Origin: Gonatopus flavifemur
Taxonomy: Eukaryota > Arthropoda > Insecta > Hymenoptera > Dryinidae
Direction: 5' to 3'
DNA length: 64,000 bases
Assembly: GCA_018340375.1 (NCBI GenBank)
Contig: JAFFJZ010000042.1
Location: 1,550,001-1,614,000 of the forward strand
In this document: in pieces, positions 1-11,256 of the stretch
Layout: each line of letters opens with the position of its first letter
Numbering within the stretch: position 1 is the first letter of the stretch
Position numbers and translations under genes: made by a program
Notes under the pieces: generated by a model
The model's database searches: none
The model's input: the letters and a program-made list of their open reading frames with translations, nothing else
Told to the model about the DNA's origin: nothing

Positions 1-20
1 CAGATTCGCTGGATCAGGCC

Positions 21-2331
21 ATGACGAAACGAGATGAAATTATACACTTATTAAATTCGGGAAATTTTATATTGGATAAGTGGACGGCCAACCACCCAGA
101 GTTGTTGAAAGGCTTGCCAGAGTCTTCGCAGAACGTGATAACTTTTGGAAAGGAGAGTTCATCTCAAATTTTGGGGATTCAATGGAGTCCAATTAGCGGT
201 TCCTTTTGTTTTGACGTGTGTGCCAGCATTGCAGGTTCGAGGATAACCAAGAGAAGCATGTTATCGGGAATTTCACGATTGGTCGATCCTCTTGGTCTGG
301 TGGGTCCTATTTTAGTGGTGGCGAAACTCCTGATACAGGAATTGTGGAGATTGCAGATCGATTGGGATGCTTCAGTTCCCTGTTGGATGCACACTCGTTG
401 GGCTGATTTCCGTTGTCAGTTGTCCGAATTGGGTCAAATCAAAATCCCTAGATTATCTATTCACGGATAATCTAGTGATGAAATACAACTGCACGGATTT
501 TCAGATGCCAGTCAGCTGGCTTACGGAGCATGCTTCTACATTCGTAGTAGGGACTCCGACGGCAATTACAAAACCTCTTTACTTGCATCTAAGTCGCGAA
601 TTGCGCCGTTGAAGGCGATTTCGTTACCACGTTTGGAACTTTGTACCGCTCTACTCCTCTCACAGTTGTATGTGAAAGTGACAGAAAGTATCGGGAAAAG
701 AGTGACTCGAGTATTCTTTTGGTCGCACTCAATGATCACTTTATGCTGGATTATGTCTCTATCTCGCAAATGGACCACCTTTGTTGCGAATCGGGTAGGA
801 GAAATCCAAACAGCAACCAATCCCGACGATTGGTTTCACGTAGACACCAAGTCTAACCCCGTGGATATGATTTCTCGGGGTGCAACACCTACAGATTTGA
901 TTTGCTTTAGTCTCTGGTGGAATGGTCCAGGGTGGCTGAATAGTGACGAATCAGAATGGCCTTCGTTACAAACATTGGTTCCCTCTGAGAATATGCCCGA
1001 GCAAATTAAAATCACGTCTCTTAAGGAGCTCATACAGGAGCTGGTGATCAAATATTCTAAGTTCAATAAATTGATACGAGTAGTCGCCTATTGCATGCGA
1101 TTTATTAATTGTTGCAGGCATATTCCTGTAGACCATATTTCAGGCCCTCGTGCCAATGCCTTAACTTTATCAGAATTTGATGGATCTTTGTTTCTTATAT
1201 GTAAACACGTACAGGGTGCCGCCTTTAGGAGGAACATGGCACTGCTGAGAGGATCTGGTCAATTAAGCCCTAGTAGTCGTATATTGCTTTTATCTCCATT
1301 TTTGGATAAACATGGGGTACTCCGAGTGGGTGGCCGATTGAAAAACGCAAACTCACCTTACGACGTACGTCACCCTATCCTGCTCCCTAAGAGTCACCCG
1401 TTCACGTCGTTGGTGATAAAACACGAGCATGTTCGTAACTTGCATGCTGGCACACAAGTGACTTTACATGCAGTTAGACAACGATTTTGGCCAGTATCAG
1501 GAAAAACTATTACCCGAAAAATCTTGAGGAAATGCATTACTTGTTTCAAGGCCAAACCGATTTGTTCCGAGAGTCTTATGATCGATCTTCCTAAGGCACG
1601 TATCTTCCATCTAGACCTTTCACGCATTGTGGCGTAGATTTTGGCGGCCCATTCAACATTAAAGAAGGCAAGCGAAGAAATGCCAAACTAATTGAAGCAT
1701 ATATCGCTGTATTTGTGTGTTTTGCTACCCGCGCCGTGCACATTGAACTCGTGGGTGATTTGACTTCAGAATCCTTCATCGCTTCTTTGAAACGTTTTGT
1801 GGCTCGTCGCGGGATGGTATCATGTATTCATAGCGGCAACAGCACGAATTTTGTGGGTGCGTGTCGCGAATTATCTGAACTTCGTGAATTATTCTTGAGC
1901 GAACCGACTCGAACCGGAATCAGCAAATTCTTCGACTATGTTCGTCTCGAGGGGCGTTTCATTCCTCCCCACGCTCCTCATTTTGGAGGGCTCTGGGAGG
2001 CTGTAATTAAATCCACAAAGTACCATCTCAACGTGTAATTGGCGAAGCTTCCTTGAATTTTGAAGAGATGTCTACTGTACTTTGTGAGATTGAATCGGTA
2101 CTAAACTCAAGGCCGTTGACACCCTTGTCAAGCGATCCTAATGATATGCAATGTTCAACTCCAGCTCACTTCCTAATCGGTGAGCCTTTGAATAGTTTAC
2201 CGCACCCTGATTTGTTGAATACTAGGAGCAATAGTTTAGGTAGATGGCAATTTATAGAGCGACTTAAACAGGATTTTTGGAAAAGGTGGAACCACGAATA
2301 CCTCGCCCAGTTGCAAATTAGAACGAAATGA
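21..2331 (+). pseudogene. BEL/Pao LTR-retrotransposon pol fragment (RT end, RNase H, integrase)
   Basis: The open stretches 21-470, about 487-1637, 1715-2038 and 2053-2331 lie in different frames and together read as the second half of a BEL/Pao polyprotein. The first has the RT-connection signature TKRSMLSGISRLVDPLGL. The second opens with the RNase H segment HGFSDASQ, includes LPRLELCTA, and ends with the integrase H2C2 zinc region (HAGTQVTLHAVRQRFWP, then CITCFKAKP). The third holds the integrase core. Its second catalytic Asp looks lost: SGNSTNFVGA stands where this family has SDNGTNFVGA. The Glu context APHFGGLWEAVIKS is kept. At least three frameshifts plus this substitution mean it is dead. 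The 5' part lies outside the window. Family assignment is from recognised motifs; no LTR was delimited. Confidence 0.88.
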
Positions 2332-3600
2332 AAATTCGACAAGGGCCAGTGTTACGGTATGAGCGAGACTTTTGATTTCCCGTCGAGCTCACCGCAACCT
2401 TCACTCCTTTTTGACGATTTATGGAATGTTTGCTTTATATTATCAATGTTCAAAATGCATATGTTATTTTTGTGTGTTTTAATAATACAATTTCATCGAT
2501 TCAATCAGGTTCGTTTATCTGAAAGTGATTTATTTTATATTATAATATAATTGATTAGAAGTTGATTACAATAGTCGATTCTAATGAAATTAATAATGAG
2601 AATTATTATTGATGAGAATGGGCTGAACTTCCTGTTCTAAGTATATATAAACAAAAGAAATACTCGCGCGACCATTTTATGAAATTGAGATTGAATGATT
2701 TAGTGTAAATTTTCTATTATTTTCCGTTATTGATTCGACGGGAGGAAGGAAATTCGGAAAAAGGGGGAAAGATAGAGAGAGAAGCATAATCAAGGGTAAC
2801 AAAGAAAACTCACCGGTGGTTGAAGGTCTTTTGACAGGGAAGGTCTTTTGACAGGTTAGCTGGTGAATTGCACAAAAATTACTACTGTTAAAGTTCACGA
2901 GAGAAAAATAAACAATTCTGGCACACGTTACACTACACTGAACAACAACAAAGAGGAGAAACGTTGGAAGATTTCACGCGTGTCGCGAAGAAAACTCTGC
3001 TTCCTCAATCTCTCCAGGAAAAACCCCGGAGACCATATGGACCCCAACACGCCAAAAAAATAAAGATTTCGCGGGTCGCATCTATCTCGCAAAGCGGAAG
3101 GGCCCAGAATTCTCATACAAGAGCAATTCATCCCTTCATGACTTGGGAAATAGCTGCGAGTATACATTTCTTGTTTATTTATACAGGGGGAAACATAGAC
3201 CCCTGTTGAAATCCTTTTTTGGCGGTTGTGAACCGTTGGTCACCGTGGTCCCCTGAAGAGAGAGAGGAAGAGAGTTTTAACGCGGAAAACACACGGTGGA
3301 GAGTTGAGCGGAGACTAACTAACAGGGCATTGTCGAACGACGATCTCGGGGCCTGACGGGGGTGAAAAAAAATGATGGAATAAAGGTGGGAGGAATATTT
3401 TTCCCGGCGTAGTCAGCACTTCAACCCAACGTCGGAATTCGAAGAAATCCGGTGTTGGGTTTCGGCGCCGATGAGTCCCGCACGTGCCTTATCGCTGTCG
3501 AGGACAGATTTTTTTTTGCTGGCCTCAACACCGACAATGCACGTATGCGACCGGCCGAGAACAATATAGGATATTCATAAAAAAAAGGAATGAGGAAATA
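2332..3600. other. Unassigned DNA downstream of the BEL/Pao pol; possible LTR or leader remains
   Basis: No credible gene. A TATATAAA-type box lies near 2641. A 17-base direct repeat (ggtcttttgacagg core) occurs at about 2826-2855. At 3424-3459 a 12-bp stem (CCCAACGTCGGA with TCCGGTGTTGGG, two G-T wobbles) closes an 11-base loop, followed by the self-complementary TCGGCGCCGA at about 3463. These features would suit an LTR-element leader, but no LTR pair or primer-binding site could be shown. Confidence 0.35.
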
Positions 3601-4182
3601 TTATTTGAAATCAAGTATACTCACAGGGAATACTATGGGAAACTCTAAGGAGGTTTTCCGAGATCGCCTCTCGACAACCCTGTCAAAAAAAAGGTGTTGA
3701 GAGAAAAGGGTAAGGGAGAGAACAATGACGGTATAGTACACCCGCAACGTACGCAACAAAGAGTCGCACGCACACACGGATAATCGTGTATGCATAAGAC
3801 TCCAAGCAGCAATACGTGAGAGTGTACGGTCGGAGAGGAAAAATCTCTCCGCTTCGCACACATACAATGCACGGGCAGAGAGAGAAAAAAGAAATTTTAA
3901 GATAGCGAGGAGAAAAAACGTGTGGCCAGGGGAACGGCGGGCAAAAGTCTCGCAATCCGCCTCAAAACAATACTCTGAAGGTATTGCTTTGAGGTCGAAA
4001 AATTGCGGGACGTGACACCAGCAATTAAAAACAGGGCAAATGGTTTTGATCCGCCAACCTGGATTACCACCCTTACAATGGCTCTTGGGTAGAATAATTT
4101 CTGTGCATTCTAGCTCCGATGGAAGAGTGAGATCTGCGGAAGCAAAAACGGCTAAGGGTGTCGTGCATCGACCTTTGTCCAA
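3601..4182 (-). other. 193-codon open frame, doubtful gene
   Basis: The frame is open for 193 codons on the minus strand and starts with MDKGRCTTPLAVFASADL. I recognise no domain. Its 3' end runs into CCT|GTGAGTAT, a good splice-donor consensus, so it could be an exon. The second half is a hydrophobic and Cys-rich stretch caused by a purine-rich plus strand, which is typical of chance frames. It may belong to the same decayed element as the preceding region. I would not treat it as a gene without transcript evidence. Confidence 0.12.
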
Positions 4183-5483
4183 ATTAACTATCTTACCTTT
4201 AGAGTGTACTTAATGTCAAACTTATCATTTCACGTACGAGTGGTTTTTGTTTTTGTTTTTGTTCCTCAGCTGACAATTATCGGAAATGTTAGCATAAGCT
4301 GATTGTATACTCATCTACGTTTATCGACCACGTATAATTGTTGAGCTTTCGTAATTTTAAGTATTTGCATTCTTTTGTTCATATCACGCTGTTATTACGT
4401 TAGATGACATCTAATTTTAGCAGTTCTAAGTTTGTATTCCATTGATTTTTTATTTTATTTTATTTTTTTTCACTCAGCAATACAATTCAAGTAGAAGCAT
4501 GGACTTATAATTTGATTTTTATACACGATATATTGATAGACAGATTGTAGACATTTCTCTACTAATTATCGTATTACTTGCTTCCAGATTTGAGTTGTTG
4601 AAAACTTACGTTTTGTAAAGGGGGCGGCGTACACGCAATTTGCTAAAAAATTTATATTGTTTTCTTTATATGAAAAATTGGCGTTTATCGCGTATCATGT
4701 TTGTACTGTTCGCGTTACTTTCGTTCTTCATCGGCAATGTCCGTGCAAGTTCGTTTTTGTTCTAGTTTGTAAGTGAAGCCGAACGCCAGTAAGTTAGTCG
4801 TTGTTCATCAGCAGCATTGGCACGCGGCGCACAATTCCAACCTCCGAAAATTGTATAACGAATATTCTAATAAATTTGAATTTTATATCTATCAAATTTA
4901 CAAGTGTATTGTAAGTTTTGGATGTTGAACAGCTGAAGAATTTTGTGATTGGTTCCCGAATTTGTTCCAATAAACAATTCAAACTTCAGCGATGTTCTAT
5001 TTTCACATATTTCTACTGTCACAAATACTCTTCATTGAATGTATGTTGAAATGAGGAGAAAAATTTACTGTTGAATAAGATTGGTTTCATTCTGCACATA
5101 TATTCAGGGATCTGTGAGTATCAAAATATATGAGAATAAAGATATTTAATATTCATGATATTTGAGGATTGAATCACTCAAAAACAGATGTAATTGAATA
5201 TAAAAATGAAGGTTTGCAAGAATACAAATATAATCCAGCTGGAATGGAACAACTGGAAACATAAAACTTTGGAAGAAAAAACATCTAGAATGAATTATCA
5301 CATCCAGTCACATCAATCAGGTTGACCTGTAGTTATTCTACAACAACTTTTATAATCTATAAAATGAAATAATATTTTTGTGTCTGCTCAATTTTCGTCG
5401 AATTGATCCTAAACACTCTGCCTAGTCATTCGTCAATTGGTCGGTAAAGTCAATCTCATACAAAGATTTGTGGTATATCCACC
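4183..5483. other. AT-rich unassigned DNA
   Basis: I see no gene, RNA gene or clear repeat structure here. Short T-rich runs occur at about 4445-4470. The segment 4740-4800 is less AT-rich than its surroundings but matches nothing I recognise. Confidence 0.4.
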
Positions 5484-5644
5484 GTGCTTCTGCCTTTTCT
5501 TCACCGCCACCTAATAATCATGGTAGGATTTAACGTACAGATGTATGGTACATCTTATATCGTTCTTGCTTTTCTTCATCCACCTTTAATTCTGTTGGAA
5601 GAATCTGATAATGGTATTATTAACGCAAGGATCTGTTGTATATC

Positions 5645-5724
5645 CCCATGTGGAAAAAAATGTCCAAAAATGTATACAATTGTGCACAATTGTATACATT
5701 TTTGGACATTTTTTTCCACATGGG
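5645..5724. repeat. Perfect 80-bp palindrome (hairpin-forming insertion)
   Basis: Two 40-base arms are exact reverse complements with no spacer; the centre is GTG|CAC between 5684 and 5685. The arms run from CCCATGTGG to CCACATGGG. The related unit near 5470-5490 reads TATATCCACCG without it, so this is an insertion with little or no target duplication (at most TC). It could be a very small MITE or a repair product. Confidence 0.9.
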
Positions 5725-5893
5725 TCCACTGCACTCCTGCCTTCTCTTCATTTTTCTACGATGCTACCGAATGACCATTGATCATGGTGGTACATAACAT
5801 ATATGGCACATCTGCATCCTTCTTGCTTTTTCTTCATCTACCTGTGATTCTATTGGAAGAATCTGATAGTAGTGTACCCAACATACAGATGTA

Positions 5894-7204
5894 CCTTCTG
5901 ATCAAAAAGTACCCGGAATTCTCTATTCAAACGAACCGCGCTGGAGATATTGTCGGAATCTTTTGTTTCCATGTTATTTCATCTGTTATTTAGCGTTTAG
6001 ATGTCTGTTTGCGCCTCATTCATCAGGAGTTAGTGCGTGTTGCCTTGTAAACGAGTCAGTGTTTGCTGTGTTCTGCGAATTTCCCCAATGTCGAATTTAG
6101 TTGAGCAAAGAGTTTGTCTAAAATTTTGTGTTTTTAACCAAATTTCATGTGCGGAAGCGTTGAAGATGTTAACAGAAACCTACGGGTACTCGATGATGTC
6201 GAAAACACGAGCGTACGAGTGGTACAAAGAGTTTAAAGCAGGTCGTATTGTGGTTGATGATTTGCCTTGTTCCGGTCGTCCATCCACCAGTATCACTGAC
6301 GAAAATATTGATAAAATGAAAGAAATCGTCCTCGCAAATCGTCGTGTGAGCATTAGGGAGATAGCATCCGATCTTGGTGTCTCGTTCAAATCGGTGCAGA
6401 ACGTTATGCACAATATTTTGGCCATCAGACGAGTTGAAGCACGGCTTGTGCCGAGAGTGTTGAGTTTGTTGCAGAAACAGCATCGCATTGATGTTGCTGA
6501 AGAAATGCTTTCTTTTGGCCAAAATGTTATCGAAGGCATTATTACCGGTGACAAAACATGGGTCTATGAATATGACATCGACAGTAACCAACAATCATCG
6601 GAATGGCGCTTTTCAGACGAGTCAAAACCTAAAAAACCGCAACAGAGTCGATCTAAAATCAAGGTTTTGTTGACTGTTTTCATTGATTGCCGTAGTGTGG
6701 TCCACTCCGGATTTCTCCCACCAGGTCAGACAGTGAATAAGGAATATTACGTGAGCGTATTGAAGCGTTTGAGGGAAAACATTCGTCGCAAGAGACCAGA
6801 GTTGTGGAAAGATAACTCGTGGTTTATTCATCACGATAACGCACCGGCACACACATCTCATCTTGTACGCGATTATTTGACTAAAAACAATCTTCATACT
6901 GTTCCTCAAGCTCCGTATTCACCTGATATGGCTCGTTGTGATTTTTTCCTATTCCCACGACTCAAGTCACCACTTCGTGGAAAGCGTTTGGAGACGATTG
7001 AGGCAATGAAGTACAATTCGCAGAAGGAACTGAAGGCGATTCCGAAATCGGCCTATGCAAAATGTTTTGAAGATTGAAAGAATCGTTGGAATATGTGTAT
7101 CGCTTGCAATAAAGATTACTTCGGGAGGAATAAAGTGAATATCAATGAATAATTGAACCGTTTTCGTTTCATTAAGGAATTCCGGGTACTTTTTGATCAG
7201 AAGG
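5894..7204 (+). mobile_element. mariner transposon with perfect 28-bp TIRs and TA duplication
   Basis: The left end CCTTCTGATCAAAAAGTACC and the right end are exact inverted copies for 28 bases, with partial similarity inward to about 40. TA flanks both sides (5892-5893 and 7205-7206). The length of 1311 bp matches a full mariner. It carries one transposase gene at 6088, broken only near the C-terminus. Perfect ends and few lesions suggest recent arrival. Confidence 0.95.
6088..7152 (+). pseudogene. mariner transposase, near intact with one nonsense codon
   Basis: This encodes a DD34D transposase that would cut and paste the surrounding element. I chose ATG 6088 because MSNLVEQR is the usual mariner N-terminus; an upstream in-frame ATG at 6037 would add 17 residues. 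An HTH-type N-terminal half is followed by Asp in TGDKTW, Asp in HHDNAPAH and, 34 residues later, Asp in RCDFFLF, so all three metal ligands are kept. TGA at 7075-7077 replaces the Trp of CFEDW. The frame then continues to TAA at 7150-7152, so about 25 C-terminal residues are lost. The linker reads KPKKPQQSR and MARCD departs from the common LAPCD. Activity is doubtful but only one lesion is visible. Confidence 0.93.
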
Positions 7205-7733
7205 TATATATACTATAGTATACCTGCATCCTTTCTGCTTCTTCTTCTTCTTCTACCTGTAATTCTACTGGGAGAATTTAGCGAAATCATTTTGTACATA
7301 GTTTATAATTTTGATTCAGGATGTCATATTTCAGTATAAATCAAGTGTCTAACCTTATTTTCGAATGTTTTTCAAACTTCCTATATTTTGTTGCTGTTTA
7401 TTCATGGGCTTTAATGTTTGATTACAAATGATTACACAGGTCAACATTTGATCTACGATGGAACACCAGAACAGAGGTGGGTACCTATAAGTTTTGGAGG
7501 TCGCAGATCACGATTCCTGGATCCATACGACCCCATCACGTCAGGATCAAGGTCAAAGATCTCAAATCGGAAGATATAATTTTTTTGACTTCGGATTCCG
7601 AACCAGCGGGGAATTTTACATCCAAATACACTTCTACATTCAAATTAAAGTCATATCTGCAGGTCATATAAAGGTAATATGCAGGTAAAATCCTTTTTCT
7701 GAACCTTTTGTCCGATTTTAGCGGTTATTACGT

Positions 7734-7970
7734 GTGATTGCGCCCAGGGCACCTCCCCGTAGTAACGGCGGGCAACGGAGTTGTCCCGCGTTCCGGCTAA
7801 GTCTCTGCGTTACGGCTTCCATGCCGTTATGGCAACCACACGGGATGATGTTACGGGACAGGGTTTCGGAGACCCAGAACCGGTGGCTGGTCAGAGTGGG
7901 TAAGCGGGCCCGCGGGCGTCGTCATCATGCGACCGCAGCTCTACATTGGTGGGAAACTTGGCCTTTGTAG
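7734..7970 (+). other. GC-rich island with a 78-codon open frame inside the transposon
   Basis: The segment is strikingly GC-rich compared with the AT-rich surroundings. It encodes an open 78-codon frame rich in Arg and Pro (VGKRARGRRHHATAALHWW). It directly precedes the zinc-finger-like gene and may be its 5' region or a captured fragment. No family could be named. Confidence 0.4.
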
Positions 7971-8002
7971 AGTCGAATGTGACAAGTCAATCCTCGTCTT
8001 GC

Positions 8003-8777
8003 ATGAACAGGGTGAACCATTTCTGTGTCGTGTGTGGGGAGTGTATTCCCCAATCGAAGAAATTTATGGTTTCGGACTTAATGAAAAGAAAATATAACGA
8101 GTGCTTCGATATCGATAGCTACACATTCGACAAGATTTGGGCGCCTCAATCTATATGTTCTCGATGTCGCAGTGCCCTTGATGAATCTGATAAACGAATA
8201 TTTTCGAGGCCAATGATATGGAGAAAACCAACAGATCATACTTCTGATTGTTACTTTTGTTTGACCAACGTAAAAGGCTTCAATTTTGTCAATGGACACG
8301 CAATTTCCTATGCGTGCGTGACATCTGTCACTCCCCTCGTGTACATCAGCGTCAAAATCGATGGGAACGACAGTAAAGATGTAGATGATGAAGCCAACAT
8401 TGATGAAATTCCCGCAGATAATATCACTATCGATGCAGACGCCAGATCAAAGTTCGAATACTTCAGAAAATGAAGAAGGTGATAGTTTTAGTGGAAAGGA
8501 ATCAAACATTGAGGAGAATAAATTGAATCGAGAAAAGATGAACCAAGATGAACTCAGTGACTTGTGCCGAGACTTAGGACTCTCAAAAGATAAATCTGAA
8601 CTATCAGCATCCAGACTGAAAGAGAAACAATTTTTGACTCCAGGAACGCGTGTAACACACTATCGTTCAAGAGAATGGCCCTTTAGAATGTTTTTCTCGA
8701 AGTTGCCAAATTTAGTTTACTGCAATAATATCGAAGGTTTGGTCAAAGAATACAGCAAAGAATACGCAAAAACATAG
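8003..8777 (+). pseudogene. Arthropod repeat-associated Cys-rich protein, N-terminal part, frameshifted
   Basis: ATG 8003 opens MNRVNHFCVVCGE. The first part carries CVVC, SICSRC and SDCYFC pairs, which form a likely zinc-binding module, with the anchor WRKPTDHTSDCYFCLTN. An acidic linker follows, then a frame change between about 8400 and 8470, then LSDLCRDLGLSKDKSELSAS and YRSREWPFRMFFSKLPN. As I recall it, multi-copy arthropod proteins of unknown function share this order and continue for several hundred more residues. Here the frame stops at 8777, just before the right satellite array, so the gene is truncated. It is probably transposon cargo or a transposon-derived gene; the function is unknown. 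Confidence 0.6.
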
Positions 8778-8841
8778 AAGTCAACTAATCCAAGACCCTG
8801 CCTAGCCAATATCAGAGGAGACATTCAAAAGAAGGACTTCG

Positions 8842-9790
8842 CCTACATATGACCTTCATATGACCTGCAGATATAACTTTCATTTGAATGTAAAAATGTA
8901 TCTGGATGTAACATTTCCCGCTGGTTTGGAATCCGGGGTGAAAAAATCATATCTTCCGATTTGAGATGTTTGACCTTGATTTGACCTTGATCCTGACGTG
9001 ATGGGGTCATATAGACCTAGGATTCTAAGTCTGCGACCCCAAAATCGTTAAAGTCAACTAATTCAAGAGCCTGTTGAGCCTCATATCAGAGAAAAGATTT
9101 AGAAAAAGGATCTTACCTACATATGACCTTAATATGACCTGTAAATACCACTTTTATTTGAATGTCAGAGTGTATTTGGATGTAAAATTCCCCGCTGGTT
9201 TGGAATCCGGGGCCAAAAAAATTTTATCTTCCGATTGGAGATGTTTGACTTTGATTTTACCTTGATCCTGGAGTGATGGGGTCATATAGACCTGGGAATC
9301 TAACTCCGCGACCCCACAAACGTGGAAGTCAACTAATACAAGAGCCTTTTCAGCCAAATATCGGAAAAAAGGTTCAAAAACAGGATTTTACCTACATATG
9401 ACCTCAATATGACCTGCAAATACCACTTTTATTTGAATGTAAAAGTGCATTTGGATGTAAAATTTCCCGCTGGTCCGGAATCCGGGGCCAAAAACCCCGG
9501 AATCGCGAACTGCGACCCCAAAAACGTAGAAGTCAGCTAATTCAAGAGCCTGCCCAGCCTAATATCAGAGAAAAGATTTAAAAAAAGGATTTTACCTACA
9601 TATGACCTTCATATGACCGGCAGATATCACTTTAATTTGAACGTAAAAGTGTGTTTGGATGTAAAATTCCCCGCTGGTTCGGAATCCGAAGTCAAAAAAA
9701 TTATATCTTCCGATTTGAGATGTTTGACCTTGATCCTGACGTGATAGGATCAAATGGACCCAGGAATCGTAATCTCCGACCCCCAAAACT
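8842..9790 (-). repeat. Right subterminal array of about 274-bp units
   Basis: The landmark ACCTACATATGACC (GCCTACATATGACC in the first unit) recurs at 8842, 9115, 9390 and 9594, giving spacings of 273, 275 and 204 (the third unit has lost about 70 bp). The single inverted copy at 7440-7700 makes this an extended TIR. The units contain TGACCTTCATATGACCT and TTGACCTTGA, which are AGGTCA-type half-sites. Confidence 0.85.
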
Positions 9791-9848
9791 TATAGGTACC
9801 CATCTCTGTCCTGGTGTTCCAGCGTAGATCAAATGTTGACCTGTGTTA

Positions 9849-10251
9849 TTAATGATGACGAAAAAGCACAAACGATTCATCACTCCAAATTACCGCACTG
9901 ACAAGAAGGCCTAATTGAACACCACACGGTCTGGAAATTCAGTCAATTCAAGTACAAATTCAGTTGAACAAAATGAATTTTATTCGCCATACCTAAATTT
10001 TTTACTCCCATTGAATAAACTGTTTCATCCCTATTCCAGCAACTGCAGTGAACCAATTGTCTGTACTTAGTATGAACAATTTACAAGTCGGTGTAAATAC
10101 AAAAATGCTATTTTTGTGTTAAATTGACTTGATAAATAATTACTAAGAACTTCATTTAGTAAATAATAGTAGTAATGTTAGTTATTCGCAATAATAATTT
10201 TCCTGTTATAGGAATAAAGATTATTACTGAGTACCTCTTCCTATGCGTGTA
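9849..10251. other. AT-rich DNA without recognisable features
   Basis: No gene or repeat structure is visible between the 7.4-kb transposon and the mariner remnant. Confidence 0.4.
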
Positions 10252-10735
10252 CTATTGCGTATAAAAAATGAGGTGACATGGCATTCATTTTCCAAAATCT
10301 TTATCTTTTCTCCCAAATCAAGTTTATCGTCTTGAAAGTAATCCCCGATACAATGCACTCATGCCACCGCATTTTCCTATCTTCGAAACAGTTGTTAAAG
10401 CCAGTTTCCGGGATGGCCCTCAGCTCTCTCTTCGATTCGGCTTGAATCTCCTCTATCGACTCAAAACGGTGTCCCCGAAGCGGTCTTTTGAGTTTGTTAA
10501 ACAGCCAGAAGTTGCACGGTGCTAAATCAGCTGAATACGGTGTTGGTGGAACGATATGGGTCGAGTTTTTTTGCAAAATAGTCACGAAGAATCAATGCAG
10601 TGTGAGTCGGTGCATTGTCGTGGTGCAAAAACAAAGAGTTGTCTCGCCAACATTTCGCTCTCTTCAGGCGAATAGCTTCACGTAAACGACGTGTAACACT
10701 CAAATAATATTCTCTGTTAACAGCTTGACCCGACC
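10252..10735 (-). pseudogene. mariner remnant, C-terminal third of transposase
   Basis: On the minus strand the sequence reads AVNREYYLSVLRRLREAIR, then HHDNAPTHTALILRDYF, then a frame change into PYSADLAPCNFWLF and CFEDRKMRWHECI. This is the C-terminal part of a mariner transposase. The third catalytic Asp is Asn (APCNFW for APCDFW). The 3' end near 10252 (CTATTGCGTATAAAAAATGA beside TA) resembles the end of the mariner at 15886. The 5' half is missing and the copy is cut off at an accgggaaaa repeat. Confidence 0.85.
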
Positions 10736-10860
10736 AGAGTGGCCACAGACCGGGAAAACCGGGAAAACCGGGAGAACCGGGAATTATCAGGGAATTTCAT
10801 TTAACCGGGAATTATCAGGGAACTTTCAGGGAATCTTCCAAGTGATCAGGGAATTCTTCA
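10736..10860. repeat. Short CCGGGAAAA-type tandem motif
   Basis: Repeats of ACCGGGAAA change into ATTATCAGGGAA/TTCAGGGAA variants. It lies directly at the broken edge of the mariner remnant. It may be the end of another element; no partner end was found. Confidence 0.55.
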
Positions 10861-11256
10861 TTTTCATAGAAATCTTATGTAAAACGCTCTACTTTGATGA
10901 TTTTTTCCATATAAGGGTCAGGATTTCTAAAATCAGCTCGGATTAAATTTTGATTCTCATAATTCAATGAAATGTACAAAAAATGATATTGATATGAGCT
11001 CTTTATGTTAGAAATGAGTCTACCAAATGATTTAGCAAAATATTTTTTTTTGTTATAAAAACAGGAAACTTGATTTACACTCAATTCCCATGCGATGACC
11101 CATGCGAACTAACTGGGAATTTACAGAAGGGTACTCACTAAAATAATGGGGTATATATTGATTCTTTATATACAACCTGTATCCTGAACAGAAAACTTGC
11201 AATAAAATTCCGACATCTTGCGAGGACCAACTACAATTCGTAACAGCGGAAAAAGT
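10861..11256. other. Unassigned AT-rich DNA
   Basis: I see nothing definable in this stretch. Confidence 0.35.

Larger units (their letters stand above)
5484..7290. repeat. Degenerate tandem repeat interrupted by two insertions
   Basis: A motif of the form 'ctgcctttTCTTCA...ctgttggaagaatctgata' recurs at about 5491, 5565, 5739, 5822 and 7229. After subtracting the 80-bp palindrome the larger unit is about 168 bp. The copies are clearly related (for example ATTCTGTTGGAAGAATCTGA against ATTCTATTGGAAGAATCTGA) but diverged. The palindrome at 5645-5724 and the mariner at 5894-7204 were both inserted into this repeat. Confidence 0.6.
7435..9845 (+). mobile_element. DNA transposon, CACAGGTC ends, TTA duplication (CMC/Chapaev-3-like?)
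   Basis: The ends start CACAGGTCAACATTTGATCT and match as inverted repeats for 23 bases exactly and about 80 bases with a few mismatches. TTA lies directly outside both ends (7432-7434 and 9846-9848). A 3-bp TTA duplication with CAC termini suits the CMC group, but no transposase is present, so the class is inferred. One 270-bp subterminal unit lies at the left (7440-7700) and about four inverted units at the right (8842-9790). Between them lie a GC-rich segment and a truncated cargo gene. Confidence 0.75.

Noticed and set aside
3470..3520. Possible hammerhead ribozyme (GATGAGTCC with GGAC)
   Set aside because: The core reads CCGATGAG instead of CTGATGAG, and GAAA after stem II is replaced by AGAT; no stem III can be drawn.
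5644..5726. CRISPR-like or terminator hairpin reading of the 80-bp palindrome
   Set aside because: Single copy, eukaryotic setting, no spacers or T-tract role; an insertion explains it better.
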